64,000 nt of DNA from a bacterium (lineage in GTDB: Bacteria > Verrucomicrobiota > Verrucomicrobiia > Verrucomicrobiales > Akkermansiaceae), in contig JAAEZT010000009.1 of the NCBI GenBank assembly GCA_018222765.1, positions 1 to 64,000 on the forward strand, given 5' to 3'. Within the stretch, counting starts at the first letter, position 1. Each line of letters opens with the position of its first letter. The notes under the pieces are model-generated. The model saw nothing but the letters and a program-made list of their open reading frames with translations, made no database searches and was not told the DNA's origin. The translations under genes and the position numbers were made by a program. Below, piece after piece: positions 26,947 through 36,270 of the stretch.

Positions 26947-27705
26947 CTACCAGCGAAAGTCGCTGCCGAAGTAGAGGCGGCGCGCGTTTTCGTCGTTTAC
27001 GAGTTCGTCGGAGGAACCCTCGATCATGACTTTTCCTTCAACGAGCAGGGAGGCTCGGTCCACGATTTCAAGGGTTTCACGGACCTGGTGGTCGGTGATG
27101 AGAATGGCGAGGCCGTCGCGGTCGCGGAGCTCGCGGATAATTTTGTGAATTTCCTGCACTGCGATGGGATCAATCCCCACGAAGGGTTCGTCGAGGAGAA
27201 GGAGTTTGGGATCGGTGCAGAGGCAACGGGCCAGTGAGAGGCGGCGTTTTTCTCCTCCAGAAAGGGTCATTGCGAGCGATTTGCGAACGTGGGTGACACC
27301 AAAGCGCTCCATGAGGTGTTCGGCGCGGGCGATGCGATCTTTGCGGGAGAGGCCTTTGCGGGTTTCGAGGACGGCAAGGAGGTTGTCCTGCACACTGAGT
27401 TTGCGGAAGATTGATTCTTCCTGGGGGAGATACCCCATGCCACGTCGGGCCCGCTTGTGCATGGGGAGGCGGGTGATGTTTTTGGCGAGGAAGTTGACTC
27501 GTCCGCGATCGGGAGGGACGAGGCCGGCTACCATGTAGAAGGTGGTCGTTTTACCGGCGCCATTGGGCCCGAGAAGTCCGACGATCTCGCCTGGCTGGAC
27601 TTTGAGCCGGACTTCATCGACAACGACGCGACCGGTATAGGACTTTTGAAGTCCTTCGACCTCCAGAAGTGGTTCCGGGGAAGTGGCTGGGGAAGGCTCG
27701 ATCAT
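26947..27705 (-). CDS. lptB: LPS export ABC transporter ATP-binding protein
   Basis: 252 residues. Walker A LGPNGAGKTTTFYMV, Q-loop GYLPQEESIFRKLSVQDNLLAVLE, ABC signature LSGGEKRRLSLARCL, Walker B LLLLDEPFVGIDPIAVQEIH. The signature and DEPFVGIDP phrase are characteristic of LptB, which drives LPS extraction from the inner membrane with LptF/G. Those permeases are not in the window. Its start overlaps the stop of the LptC/LptA gene by four bases (ATGA), and the kdsA-lpt run feeds into it. Confidence 0.96.
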   Translation of the reverse strand: MIEPSPATSPEPLLEVEGLQKSYTGRVVVDEVRLKVQPGEIVGLLGPNGAGKTTTFYMVAGLVPPDRGRVNFLAKNITRLPMHKRARRGMGYLPQEESIFRKLSVQDNLLAVLETRKGLSRKDRIARAEHLMERFGVTHVRKSLAMTLSGGEKRRLSLARCLCTDPKLLLLDEPFVGIDPIAVQEIHKIIRELRDRDGLAILITDHQVRETLEIVDRASLLVEGKVMIEGSSDELVNDENARRLYFGSDFRW

Positions 27706-28955
27706 TGATTTTTATTTTTCTCAGGGTCGGTGAATTGAATCTTCCATCCATTCTTGCTTAGTTGAGCGTTTTTGATGCGTTTCCCGTCAAACTTGGCTGA
27801 GATGTAAGCGTCTTTATGGGTTGCTCTGGCGAAGGTATTGCCTTGCTGGAAAAAGAGATTGTCTCCCCGGACGAGCAGACTTTCTTTGGTTTTATCGTAG
27901 AGGGCACGGTCGCCTTTCATGACGATCTTCTCTCCTTTCTCATTGACTGCCTCTACCTCCAAATTCCCACTGGCGGTAAGTTGTTTGAGTCCACCCAGTC
28001 CGCCGAAAGCGTTTTCCTTGTCTTGCGCATCTTCTTTTTTCTCTTTGTTTTCGACCGCTTCCTCCAGAATGACCTTGAGATCTTTGTCGCAGGTCATGGT
28101 AAAGGTGTTTCGCTTCAAAATAATGTTCCCAAGGTAGACGATCTCAAGATTGTCTCCGTCGAAATAAGCCCCGCCATCAAATTCAATCGAAGTTTGGTTA
28201 TCCTTGAGCTCTTTATCTTTGAGCGGGTCAATCACGACCGGAGCTTTGATTTGAGTGAGAAGCTCAGTCTTGCCAATAGTGGCGAGATAGTTCGTCAGGC
28301 GTTTGGCGACTTTGAGATTCTCGGCGTCCGCCGCGGCTTGGACTTCATCGACGTCCGAGGGGGGGATAAGACGCGGAGCCACCATGCGTTCGAAACTACT
28401 TAATTCTTCAGCGGTGATTTCCGGCGGAGGGACTGCAATAAGAAGCTGCAGACTTGCGGTCAGAGGAAGAAGTGGGTGGAGGTTCACGGCGGTGTTCTTT
28501 TTAGGTGGGTCGGTGATCAGGGTGTATCCGTGGCCAAGGAAGAGACCTTGGCGGGTGGGGAGTTGGAAGATGCCACCCTCGCTTTTTATTTCGAATGCCT
28601 TGTCGGTGGATTGAAGGTGAATGTTGCCATTGGCTAGAAGGCGCTCTTCTTCGAGAAGAAAGTTAGCAGTGTTTATTTTCGCGGTTGCGCTGATTTTCTC
28701 CTCTTTATCAAAAAGGTAGAGAAGTAGCCCCTCAGCAGAGAGCTTGGCCGCGCTGTCGACGACGACAACCTTTGCGGTGAGGAGGGAGGCTCGCTTTTGA
28801 TGTTTGTCGAAGGACGGGATAGTGACGTTGGTCGAGGTTGCGCCGACAGGCACCCGGGTAAGAATGCTGTTGCTTTTTTTCTCCTCTTCTTCCTCCTCCG
28901 CAAATGCGGGAAGCTGCGCTGCAATCAGCAGAGGGATGAGGAGTTTTGAAATCAT
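27702..28955 (-). CDS. LPS transport protein with LptC-like and LptA/OstA-like regions
   Basis: 417 residues with a cleavable-looking signal peptide (LLIPLLIAAQLPAFA) and an acidic patch. Residues about 30-150 have the LptC pattern (beta strands with LSAEGLLLYLFDKEEKISATA, then the ANGNIHL strand). A linker with LPP-type prolines follows, and residues about 245-410 have the OstA/LptA pattern (FDGGAYFDGDNLEIVYLGNIIL, LTASGNLEVEAVNEKG, MKGDRALYD). In other bacteria these are two proteins, so this looks like a fusion bridging the periplasm between LptB and LptD. Domain boundaries are estimated. It overlaps kdsA and lptB by ATGA. Confidence 0.72.
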   Translation of the reverse strand: MISKLLIPLLIAAQLPAFAEEEEEEKKSNSILTRVPVGATSTNVTIPSFDKHQKRASLLTAKVVVVDSAAKLSAEGLLLYLFDKEEKISATAKINTANFLLEEERLLANGNIHLQSTDKAFEIKSEGGIFQLPTRQGLFLGHGYTLITDPPKKNTAVNLHPLLPLTASLQLLIAVPPPEITAEELSSFERMVAPRLIPPSDVDEVQAAADAENLKVAKRLTNYLATIGKTELLTQIKAPVVIDPLKDKELKDNQTSIEFDGGAYFDGDNLEIVYLGNIILKRNTFTMTCDKDLKVILEEAVENKEKKEDAQDKENAFGGLGGLKQLTASGNLEVEAVNEKGEKIVMKGDRALYDKTKESLLVRGDNLFFQQGNTFARATHKDAYISAKFDGKRIKNAQLSKNGWKIQFTDPEKNKNQ

Positions 28956-29773
28956 GAATCCGGGTGAGCTGCTTCGTGAATAGCGACGAGTTGTTTGAGG
29001 ACTGTTTCGATTTCCGAAAGGGGGATTTGGTTGGGCCCGTCGGAGAGAGCTTTTGAGGGATCTTCGTGGACCTCCATGAAGACGCCATCGACGCCGGCGG
29101 CAACTGCACTGCGAGCAAGGACGGGTGCGAGCGCTCCATCGCCTCCAGTTGTGCCGCCAAGTCCACCGGGGCGTTGCACTGAGTGGGTAGCATCAAAAAT
29201 GACGGGGACGCCTTGTTCGCGCATCCAAGGAAGAGAACGCATGTCAGCAACGAGGTTGTTGTATCCGAAAGTGGTTCCGCGTTCAGTAATGGCGAATTGC
29301 TGGCAGTCGAAGTGCTTTAGCTTTCCAATGATGGGCCCGATATCCCAGGGCGCGAGGAATTGGCCCTTTTTGACATTTACCGGACGTCTGGTTTTGGCAG
29401 CGGCGGCGAGAAGGTCGGTCTGACGACAAAGGAAGGCCGGAATTTGAAGGAGGTCGATGGATTCGGCGGCGACTTCGATATCCTCGGGGGTGTGAACGTC
29501 GGTGGTAACGGGGACGCCGAGTTCTTTTCCGATTTCACCGAGAATGCGGCAACCCTCGGCGACGCCGGGGCCGCGGTAGGAGTCAACCGAGGTTCGGTTG
29601 GCTTTGTCGTAGGAAGCCTTGAAAACAAAATTCACACCGAGACGGTCGGTGATTTTTTTCAGAGCCCGGGCCATGCGCCAGGCGAAGTCTTCTTCCTCCA
29701 GTCCGCAGGGTCCGAGAATGAAAAAGAGCTTGCCGGAGCCGACGGTGAAGTTGCCAAGAGGAAATTGAATCAT
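28952..29773 (-). CDS. kdsA: 3-deoxy-8-phosphooctulonate synthase (Kdo-8-P synthase)
   Basis: 273 residues. Condenses arabinose-5-phosphate and phosphoenolpyruvate to Kdo-8-phosphate for LPS inner core. Family motifs include FILGPCGLEE, VFKASYDKANRTS and the central DVHTPEDIE. The N-terminal lid and the HSVQRPGGLGG segment, containing the His that binds substrate, are in place. It overlaps the LptC/LptA gene by four bases, showing that Kdo synthesis and LPS export are cotranscribed here. DUF1844 overlaps at the other end by four bases. Confidence 0.96.
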   Translation of the reverse strand: MIQFPLGNFTVGSGKLFFILGPCGLEEEDFAWRMARALKKITDRLGVNFVFKASYDKANRTSVDSYRGPGVAEGCRILGEIGKELGVPVTTDVHTPEDIEVAAESIDLLQIPAFLCRQTDLLAAAAKTRRPVNVKKGQFLAPWDIGPIIGKLKHFDCQQFAITERGTTFGYNNLVADMRSLPWMREQGVPVIFDATHSVQRPGGLGGTTGGDGALAPVLARSAVAAGVDGVFMEVHEDPSKALSDGPNQIPLSEIETVLKQLVAIHEAAHPDS

Positions 29774-30066
29774 GCTTCTGAGGGATCTTCGACGCTAGTA
29801 ACCACTTCGTCGAATAATTTGCGGAGGTTTTCGAGGGCGAAACTGAGAAGTTTGTCTTCGGCTTTGTTGAGATTACCCTTGGATTTCTCCGAGAGCATTT
29901 CGAGGGAGTCGACTACGCTGCGGGCTGCTTTGATGTTGACGCTGGTTTCTCCGGTGGTGGGATTTGGGATGCGGCCGAGGAAAAGCCCGCCGTTTTGGGC
30001 CTGAAAATATACGAAAGAAGCGAAGCGTGGATCTGGGGCTTCTTCTTCGATGGTAGAATCGCTCAT
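29770..30066 (-). CDS. DUF1844 protein
   Basis: 98 residues from ATG 30066; the longer reading upstream is unlikely. The sequence DPRFASFVYFQAQNGGLFLGRIPNP, followed by ARSVVDSLEMLSEKSKGNLNKAEDKLL, is the DUF1844 pattern: a small, mostly helical domain common in bacteria including PVC members, of unknown function. It overlaps the kdsA start by four bases (ATGA), so it is translated with the LPS genes, and it follows the M16 protease gene by about 30 bases. Confidence 0.8.
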   Translation of the reverse strand: MSDSTIEEEAPDPRFASFVYFQAQNGGLFLGRIPNPTTGETSVNIKAARSVVDSLEMLSEKSKGNLNKAEDKLLSFALENLRKLFDEVVTSVEDPSEA

Positions 30067-30097
30067 GGCTGAGATGTAAGGTCTGAAGAGGAATTTG

Positions 30098-32611
30098 TTA
30101 AGGTGAAACGGTAACAATCATCGACCTGTCGTCCTGAAAGAGCTCTTTGGCGAGAGAGTGTATCTCGTCTCCGGTGACGGCATTGAGCTGTTCGCTCAGG
30201 TGGAGGTGGTTATCAGCCTCCTGTCCCAGCAAAACATCGAGAGCGGCCATGCGGGCCCGGTTTGAGGGGTTTTGATTACGGAGGGCCTCGCGCGCCTCGG
30301 TGTTGGCTTTGACTCGTTCAAGGGCATCGGCGGGAATTCCGATCGTGACGAGCTTTTCAATTTCCTTGGTGAGTTCGTTTCGGGCCAGTTCGAGTTGATC
30401 GGGCGAGGTTCCGAGGTAAAAACTCATTAATCCCGTATCTAGCCCGAGGAACATTGAGGAGCTGACGTAGTAGGCTAGGCCGAGATCCTCGCGGATGCGT
30501 GTAAAAAGTGGGCCTGCCATATCGGAGCAATAGGAGTCGATAAGTTCGAGGGCGTATCGCCGGGGATCATTGGTGGCGACTCCAGGGTATCCGATTGCGA
30601 GAACAGCTTGCTCCTTGTTGAGTTGGAAGCTGTGTTCGCCGTGAGCAGCGCAGTTAGGGCTCGAGAGCTCGCCTGGGCTTCCGGTGGGAAGTTTTCCGAG
30701 GGTATTTTCAAGTTGAATGATGGTACGATCGGGGTCGAGGTCTCCGAAGAAGGCGGTTGCCATGTTGCTGGCCACGAAATAGCGGGAATGTTGTGCGGAA
30801 AGAGACAGGCGGTTGAGCGAAGCGAGGGATTCGTGGGTTCCGTTCGAGGGGATGCCGTATCCCTGGTTGCTCCATAGGTGCGAGCGCATTTCACGGAAGG
30901 CCCGATTGGCGGGGTCCTCGAGCGATTCCTCAAGACCGGCAATCATGGCGGCGCGTTCGCGTTCGATGGAGTCGCCGGGAAATGACGGTTCGCTGATAAT
31001 TTCGCCCAGGAGATCGATGACTTGCGAGAGATCGTCCCGCAGGCAATACGAAGAGAGCATGAAGGAATTGTTTCCGGACGAAGGGCGGATGGAGGCTCCA
31101 AGATCTTCGAGGGTTTCCGCGATGGCGAGCGCGCCGCGTTGGGTCGTGCCCTTCAAAAGGAGGCTGGCGAGGAGGTGATTGAGACCGGCGCTTTTGGGGG
31201 ATTCTGAAAGGCGTCCGGCCAGGAGTGCGGTTTGGCTGTAGACGACGGGGACTTTGGGGTCGCGTTGAAGGATGATGCGTAATCCGTTGGAAAGGGTGTG
31301 CTCAAGAATTTCTCCCGATTCCTTCCTTGAATGTCTACCCCGTTTCGGCGTGGGTATACTTTCAGGTTCGAGGGAGGTGACGGTGAGCGTCTCAGGGATG
31401 AGCCATTTTTTTAGGGCGCGTCGAAGGTCTCCTTCAGTAACCTGATTGAGTCTCTCGAGAGCATGTTTTGTGAAATCCAAATCGCGGGTGTTATGCCAAT
31501 TGGAAGCGAGGTCAGAGGCCCGGCCGGAGGCGGTGGTGAGGGTTTTGAATTGTGACGAGGCAATTTGACGGAGGGCCCGGGCTATCGGCTTGGTGAGGTC
31601 GCTCCCGCCAAGAGCCTCGATTTGATGGAGGATTTCTTTTTCGACCTCAGGAATGTTTTCGGGGTCCGCTTCGGCATAGGCGCTAAAAAGTCCCGGTCCC
31701 TCTGGAGGCATCCAGGTATAGGAACCGACTGAATGAGCGATGCCTTTTTCTTCCCGGATGACACGATAAAGAGGAGAAGCTCGTCCGCCGCCGAGGACGA
31801 CAGCGAGAAGGTCGAGGGCAGGAGCATCCTCGTGGGTGAGGTCGGGGGCCTGCCAGGCGAGGCTGAGATGGGTCGTGGGAATCGCAAAGCTTCTGCTGGT
31901 GCGGCGGGTGCCGATTTGGCGTGGTTCGGCAGGAAGCGAAATCGTAAACTCAGCGGGTGGACGAAGACCTTTGGCGAGTTCGCTTTCGATGATTTGCTTC
32001 GCTTCCTTAGGATTAAAGCCTCCGGAAAGAACCATGAAGGAATTCTCAGGACGATAGCAGGCCGCGTGGTAGTTTTTCATTTGCTCATAGGAAATGGCAT
32101 TGAAAAGATCGAGGTATCCAATCACGGGGTGCCGACGGTGGTCCTTTTGGTAGGCAGTACGGAAAAGGAGCTGGCTGGAAACAGAATCAGGATCATCCAG
32201 CCCCATGGCAATCTCACGGCGAATAACGTCCTTTTCGCGCTCGTATTCGTCTTCGGGGAAGGTCGGACGGAAGACCATTTCAATGAGCGCGGAGAGAAAT
32301 AGTTCGAGCGACTTGGCCGGGCCGTCGATGTAGTAGACGGTGCGATCGAAGCTGGTGTAGGCATTCCATTGCCCACCGGCGGCTTGAACTTCCTGTGAGA
32401 GTGCCTCTCCGGTGAAGCGGTCGGTGCCTTTGAAGACCATGTGCTCCAGAAGGTGGGAAATCCCCGAGCCAGCGAGGGCACTTTCGTGTTGGGAGCCAGT
32501 TTCGACCCAAATTTGAGCGCTAATGACCGGTGAGTCATCGATGGGATCCAGAATGGTGTCGAATTCAGGCTGGAGAGTGTGCAGGCGAGCCGTTGTGGCA
32601 GGGAAATTCAT
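30098..32611 (-). CDS. M16 (pitrilysin-like) zinc metalloprotease
   Basis: 837 residues, two M16 units in tandem. In the first, the inverted zinc motif is H53-x2-E56-H57 (HLLEH) with the third ligand at E133, exactly the 76-residue spacing of the family. The second unit (from about residue 430) lacks HxxEH and probably forms the other half of the clam-shell. No signal peptide is visible, so it may act in the cytoplasm or by non-classical export. It is leftward and heads the run into DUF1844, kdsA and the lpt genes. Substrates cannot be read from sequence. Confidence 0.9.
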   Translation of the reverse strand: MNFPATTARLHTLQPEFDTILDPIDDSPVISAQIWVETGSQHESALAGSGISHLLEHMVFKGTDRFTGEALSQEVQAAGGQWNAYTSFDRTVYYIDGPAKSLELFLSALIEMVFRPTFPEDEYEREKDVIRREIAMGLDDPDSVSSQLLFRTAYQKDHRRHPVIGYLDLFNAISYEQMKNYHAACYRPENSFMVLSGGFNPKEAKQIIESELAKGLRPPAEFTISLPAEPRQIGTRRTSRSFAIPTTHLSLAWQAPDLTHEDAPALDLLAVVLGGGRASPLYRVIREEKGIAHSVGSYTWMPPEGPGLFSAYAEADPENIPEVEKEILHQIEALGGSDLTKPIARALRQIASSQFKTLTTASGRASDLASNWHNTRDLDFTKHALERLNQVTEGDLRRALKKWLIPETLTVTSLEPESIPTPKRGRHSRKESGEILEHTLSNGLRIILQRDPKVPVVYSQTALLAGRLSESPKSAGLNHLLASLLLKGTTQRGALAIAETLEDLGASIRPSSGNNSFMLSSYCLRDDLSQVIDLLGEIISEPSFPGDSIERERAAMIAGLEESLEDPANRAFREMRSHLWSNQGYGIPSNGTHESLASLNRLSLSAQHSRYFVASNMATAFFGDLDPDRTIIQLENTLGKLPTGSPGELSSPNCAAHGEHSFQLNKEQAVLAIGYPGVATNDPRRYALELIDSYCSDMAGPLFTRIREDLGLAYYVSSSMFLGLDTGLMSFYLGTSPDQLELARNELTKEIEKLVTIGIPADALERVKANTEAREALRNQNPSNRARMAALDVLLGQEADNHLHLSEQLNAVTGDEIHSLAKELFQDDRSMIVTVSP

Positions 32612-32709
32612 CTGCCCGAACGGTGGCGTGAGGCGGGGTGGCAGGCAAGAAGTTTGCTTCTCGGGAAAAAAATCATGACCTTGGTCAGTTGAGATGATAG
32701 GTCTTATTC

Positions 32710-33165
32710 ATGGGTGGAAATAAATTTGCGATCATCGGGTTGGTAGTAGTCCTCGTTCTGGGAGGTGCCGCCTTTGGGATATACACGATGAAGATGAATG
32801 CAGTCGCTTTCCAGGGAATCAGTTTGCCAATGAAGGGAGTTGAGAGCGAGCAGCGGGACCGGTGGGTAGAGGCTTTTGAGAAAATTGCCGGTGAAGAGGT
32901 TGTTGTTAAGAGGATCGTCCAAGAGAGTGACTATCAGAATTTGATGGGATTGGAAGGTGAGCAGGCTGCTGTTGACGATTTAACCAAGCGGATGAAGATC
33001 AAATATCGTCCCAGAAAGAACACCATCGAGATCGGTCTCACGGGAATTCGCAAGGAAATCGAGGTGCTGAAGCTCATTGCCCCGAAGATCTACCAAGTCT
33101 GCGGCACGGTATTGGCGGCAAATGATGGGGAATTTGAGGATTTCTCTTCACAGAAGCGTGAGTAG
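32710..33165 (+). CDS. Hypothetical membrane-anchored protein
   Basis: 151 residues. A single N-terminal membrane segment (AIIGLVVVLVLGGAAFGIYTM, residues about 6-26) is followed by a soluble domain of about 120 residues with mixed strand and helix. No family recognised. It is divergent from the M16 gene (98 bases between the starts) and convergent with the nitroreductase gene, whose 3' end it overlaps by 18 bases. Confidence 0.6.
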   Translation: MGGNKFAIIGLVVVLVLGGAAFGIYTMKMNAVAFQGISLPMKGVESEQRDRWVEAFEKIAGEEVVVKRIVQESDYQNLMGLEGEQAAVDDLTKRMKIKYRPRKNTIEIGLTGIRKEIEVLKLIAPKIYQVCGTVLAANDGEFEDFSSQKRE

Positions 33166-33795
33166 CTCTTCTTTTGGATACCTCACTTTGGGAGCACTGG
33201 CGTATTTGTCTGCCTCTGCTCGATAGCCAAGGGCGCACGCAACGGAAGCGGTAAGTCCCTTTTCAGAAAGTCCTAGGATGCGGTCATACTCGGCGGGAAG
33301 AAACCCCTCCATTGGACAGGCGTCGATTCCGAGGACTGAGGCTGTTGTCATGAGTTGCCCGAGCGCAATGTAGGTTTGGAGTTTGGACCATTGCAGCTGT
33401 TCGGCGGGATCCATTCGTTGGAGAAATCCTGCCATCATGTCGCGATAACCGGTCAGACTGTCCCGCTCGCCACCACGCACCTCGACCATGCGGTCGATCC
33501 AGGCATCGATTTCCTCATCAGCAGTGCGGAACTTGGCGGCGAGAACAATGAAATGAGAACATTCGGTGACCTGCGTTTGGTTCCATGAATGAGGAAGAAG
33601 TTCCTCTTTAAGATTCTGGCTCTCGACGACAACAAAATGCCAGGGCTGGAGGCCAAATGAGGAAGGGGTGAGGATAAGTGACTCTTCGATGGCTGACCAG
33701 GTGTCAGCCTGGATTATTTGGTCCGGATCAAATTGCTTGGTTGCATAGCGCCACTGGAGTTGGGTGAGGAGATCTTCCGGAGAAAGGTGTTTCAT
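33148..33795 (-). CDS. Nitroreductase-family flavoprotein (NfsB-like)
   Basis: 215 residues from ATG 33795. The N-terminal WRYATKQFDPDQII and the SSFGLQPWHFVVVES segment are FMN-binding landmarks of the family, and GYRAEADKYASAPKVRYPKEELL is the C-terminal flavin lid. Members reduce nitro groups, quinones or enones with NAD(P)H; it resembles NfsB/dihydropteridine reductase-type. It follows lptD by seven bases in the same direction, so cotranscription with LPS assembly is likely but functionally unexplained. Its 3' end overlaps the convergent gene by 18 bases. Confidence 0.88.
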   Translation of the reverse strand: MKHLSPEDLLTQLQWRYATKQFDPDQIIQADTWSAIEESLILTPSSFGLQPWHFVVVESQNLKEELLPHSWNQTQVTECSHFIVLAAKFRTADEEIDAWIDRMVEVRGGERDSLTGYRDMMAGFLQRMDPAEQLQWSKLQTYIALGQLMTTASVLGIDACPMEGFLPAEYDRILGLSEKGLTASVACALGYRAEADKYASAPKVRYPKEELLTLL

Positions 33796-33802
33796 GGGGG
33801 GA

Positions 33803-36142
33803 CTATTCCGAATTGAACGAAATTGGCAAGGACAGCCCGGGGATTTCCTTGAGGCCAAAGCTGAATAGGATTCCGAATTCGTCGCGGTTCGGGTTGTCGC
33901 GGCGGAAGAGTCCGACCGAACCAACCCAGGAATCGAAGTCGTAGTGCAGGTTGTAGCGCTGCAGTTCCAGGGTCTGATCTTCGATTTCAAAATTGTGTTC
34001 GGTGCCAATGCCCCAGTAATCGTTTAGGCGGGCAAAGGTCTCGAGTTGGATCCGGTTAGAGTCCCTGAGAATCGGGTGAGCCGATAATCTGCGATAACGA
34101 AGTCTGACTTCCAGATCCTCTTGGGGCATTAAAGTGAGGCTGGAGGCGATTTCTGTGAAATTGGAGTCATTGAAGAGAGGGAATTGAGTTTCCAGATCGA
34201 GTTCAAGCCAAGGAAGAGGACGCCAGGTGATGTCGTTGTATAGGTTGGAAAAGTCCCGGTCGAACTCGGGATCCTCGAGGAAGGTATCGAAGTATGTATC
34301 AACGCTGAGCCAATCGTGGGTTACTCCGTTTCGATTACTCACAATCCGATTTCGGGCGCCGAGACGAATGGTTTGCCAGTCTTCCAGTTCGTCAATTGCG
34401 GAGAAGCGTCCGATCATTCTCGTGCGGGGTCGAGTAGTCGGTGAAAGGCGTTCGATACGTTGGAATGAGTCATCGAGTTCATCAGTAAAGAGCCAGCTGA
34501 GCGAAGCGTAGGGTTCGATGATGTGGAGGGCTCCGTCGAGGCCCCATTTTTGATCCACCCATTCCGGATATGAGCGGGTCATTTTGAGGGAGGCGTCAAT
34601 TCCGGCCGAGAGGTGGGTGCGGGTTGTCGAGTCGGCAGGTCCCTGCACTGAGCTGTATGAAGTGTATCCTGCGCCTATTCTGGGTGTGATGTTGAGGTGG
34701 CCCGTTTTAAAGGGCTGTGAGAATTCATGGTAGGTGTGAAACCGCGTGTAGCCACGTTCATCGAGAAGGCGATTGATTTCGGCGAGTCGGGGGTCACCAG
34801 GCAGACGCATCGCTGCTTCATTTTTCAAGCTGTCCTCGTTGAAGTCGGAAAGGTGTTCGTCGTAGAACCCCAGGGAACTTTGACTTTCGTAGAGGACGGA
34901 AGATTCAAAGAGGGGTTGGCGAACCCAGTCGTGGGTGATTTCGGGAAGCCGGGTGTCGGATTGATAAAATGAATTGACCTGGAGGCGGGCTCCCAGCGAA
35001 GTGATACTGTTTGCGTTCCTTCGGGTGAGGGCGAGGAAGTTGTCGGGCGCTGCGTCGATGCGCGCCATTTTTGGGTCGAAGTCTTCTAGGAAAAAAGGGT
35101 CGCTGAGTTTAGTGAGATTTGCTTCGAAGGAATATGTCGAAGATTGATCTTTTAAGAGTTCGATCCGGTGGTCTAGGTCGATTCGAAATCGATTGGAGGT
35201 TACGGTTCCCCGATCGATTCCTGCTCGTTCGAGTTCACTGTTGAAATCGTGGATGTAATATAACTTCAGCCAGCCAAAATTGTCTTTATTGTCGACTCTA
35301 GTGTCAAATAAGTCGGCCCCAAGTCCGAGCCCGCGGAGGGTGTAAAGGTCGGCTTGAAATTGTGAAAGAAGCCAGCTGTCTTTTTGGATTCCGGTGACTG
35401 GGTCTTCAGTGCCGCCCAACATGACGCCGTAGCGATTCTTGAGAAAAAAACCGAGGTTGGATCTGCCGCCCGGAACGAAATGGTATCCTAAGTTTTCGTC
35501 GAATGGCTGGGAGAGATAGGGGAGCCAGAAAACGGTCCTGTCACCGGCGATAACCTTCAGATCCCGGAAGATGACCCGTTCGCCGGGGATAATGGTGGTT
35601 TTGCGGGCACGAAGCCAGAAGTCGGGATCTTGGGCGTCGTGGGTAGTGATTCCCATATTTTCTCCTACGAAGATATCGCCGCCTTGATAGGGCACGGATT
35701 CCAGATTCCCGGCCTCCATTAGAATGGGGTCAACGCCGACCCTGAGTTTACTGGTGTCCGCCCTTTTTTTCTTAATATTATAAGTTGTGGAATCGCCGCG
35801 GTAGACCAAGCCGTTTTGATAAATGGTGACATCTCCTGATAAGAAAACCTTGCCGCTGGCTTCGTTGGCAGCTGCTCTATTGGCAAAGATCTGGAGGCCG
35901 TTGTCACCCCGGAGTTCGATCCTACCATCCATGATGATGGTGAGATTACCGGCGTCGTCGGTTTGTAAATTTGTTGAGGTGTTTATTCCGGTAATCAACT
36001 CGTAGGTCTGTGATTTGGGAATCCTCGATTCTCCATCGATGATTCCGTTGAGGCCTGCGGCTTTTTTCGGCGTGTCGGGGGCTGTCTCTTGCGCCTGAAG
36101 GGGCAGAATGATCAGTGCAAGAGTAAGAGAGAGACAGCGCAT
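33803..36142 (-). CDS. lptD: LPS assembly outer membrane protein LptD
   Basis: 779 residues from ATG 36142, where the signal peptide begins (LTLALIILPLQAQ). The N-terminal half has an OstA/LptA-like beta-jellyroll (LTIIMDGRIELRGDNGLQIFANRA, SGDVTIYQNGL). The C-terminal half, about 500 residues, has alternating polar and aromatic strands of an outer membrane barrel. DRTVFWLPYLSQPFDENLGYHFVPGGRS in the junction is close to LptD. The family's disulphide cysteines were not seen. LptE is not recognisable nearby. Final residue is Glu preceded by Ser-Phe-Asn-Ser, not the usual aromatic. Confidence 0.85.
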   Translation of the reverse strand: MRCLSLTLALIILPLQAQETAPDTPKKAAGLNGIIDGESRIPKSQTYELITGINTSTNLQTDDAGNLTIIMDGRIELRGDNGLQIFANRAAANEASGKVFLSGDVTIYQNGLVYRGDSTTYNIKKKRADTSKLRVGVDPILMEAGNLESVPYQGGDIFVGENMGITTHDAQDPDFWLRARKTTIIPGERVIFRDLKVIAGDRTVFWLPYLSQPFDENLGYHFVPGGRSNLGFFLKNRYGVMLGGTEDPVTGIQKDSWLLSQFQADLYTLRGLGLGADLFDTRVDNKDNFGWLKLYYIHDFNSELERAGIDRGTVTSNRFRIDLDHRIELLKDQSSTYSFEANLTKLSDPFFLEDFDPKMARIDAAPDNFLALTRRNANSITSLGARLQVNSFYQSDTRLPEITHDWVRQPLFESSVLYESQSSLGFYDEHLSDFNEDSLKNEAAMRLPGDPRLAEINRLLDERGYTRFHTYHEFSQPFKTGHLNITPRIGAGYTSYSSVQGPADSTTRTHLSAGIDASLKMTRSYPEWVDQKWGLDGALHIIEPYASLSWLFTDELDDSFQRIERLSPTTRPRTRMIGRFSAIDELEDWQTIRLGARNRIVSNRNGVTHDWLSVDTYFDTFLEDPEFDRDFSNLYNDITWRPLPWLELDLETQFPLFNDSNFTEIASSLTLMPQEDLEVRLRYRRLSAHPILRDSNRIQLETFARLNDYWGIGTEHNFEIEDQTLELQRYNLHYDFDSWVGSVGLFRRDNPNRDEFGILFSFGLKEIPGLSLPISFNSE

Positions 36143-36270
36143 AAACCTAGGGGTGAAACTATGAGCTGGAGAATTCCCTGTCGATAGCATTTCCATCGGA
36201 GAGAAAAAAGGTGGCTTATTTGATGTCAATCGCTGGATTTGTGGAGAAGCACTCGTAACCTGCGCTTATA

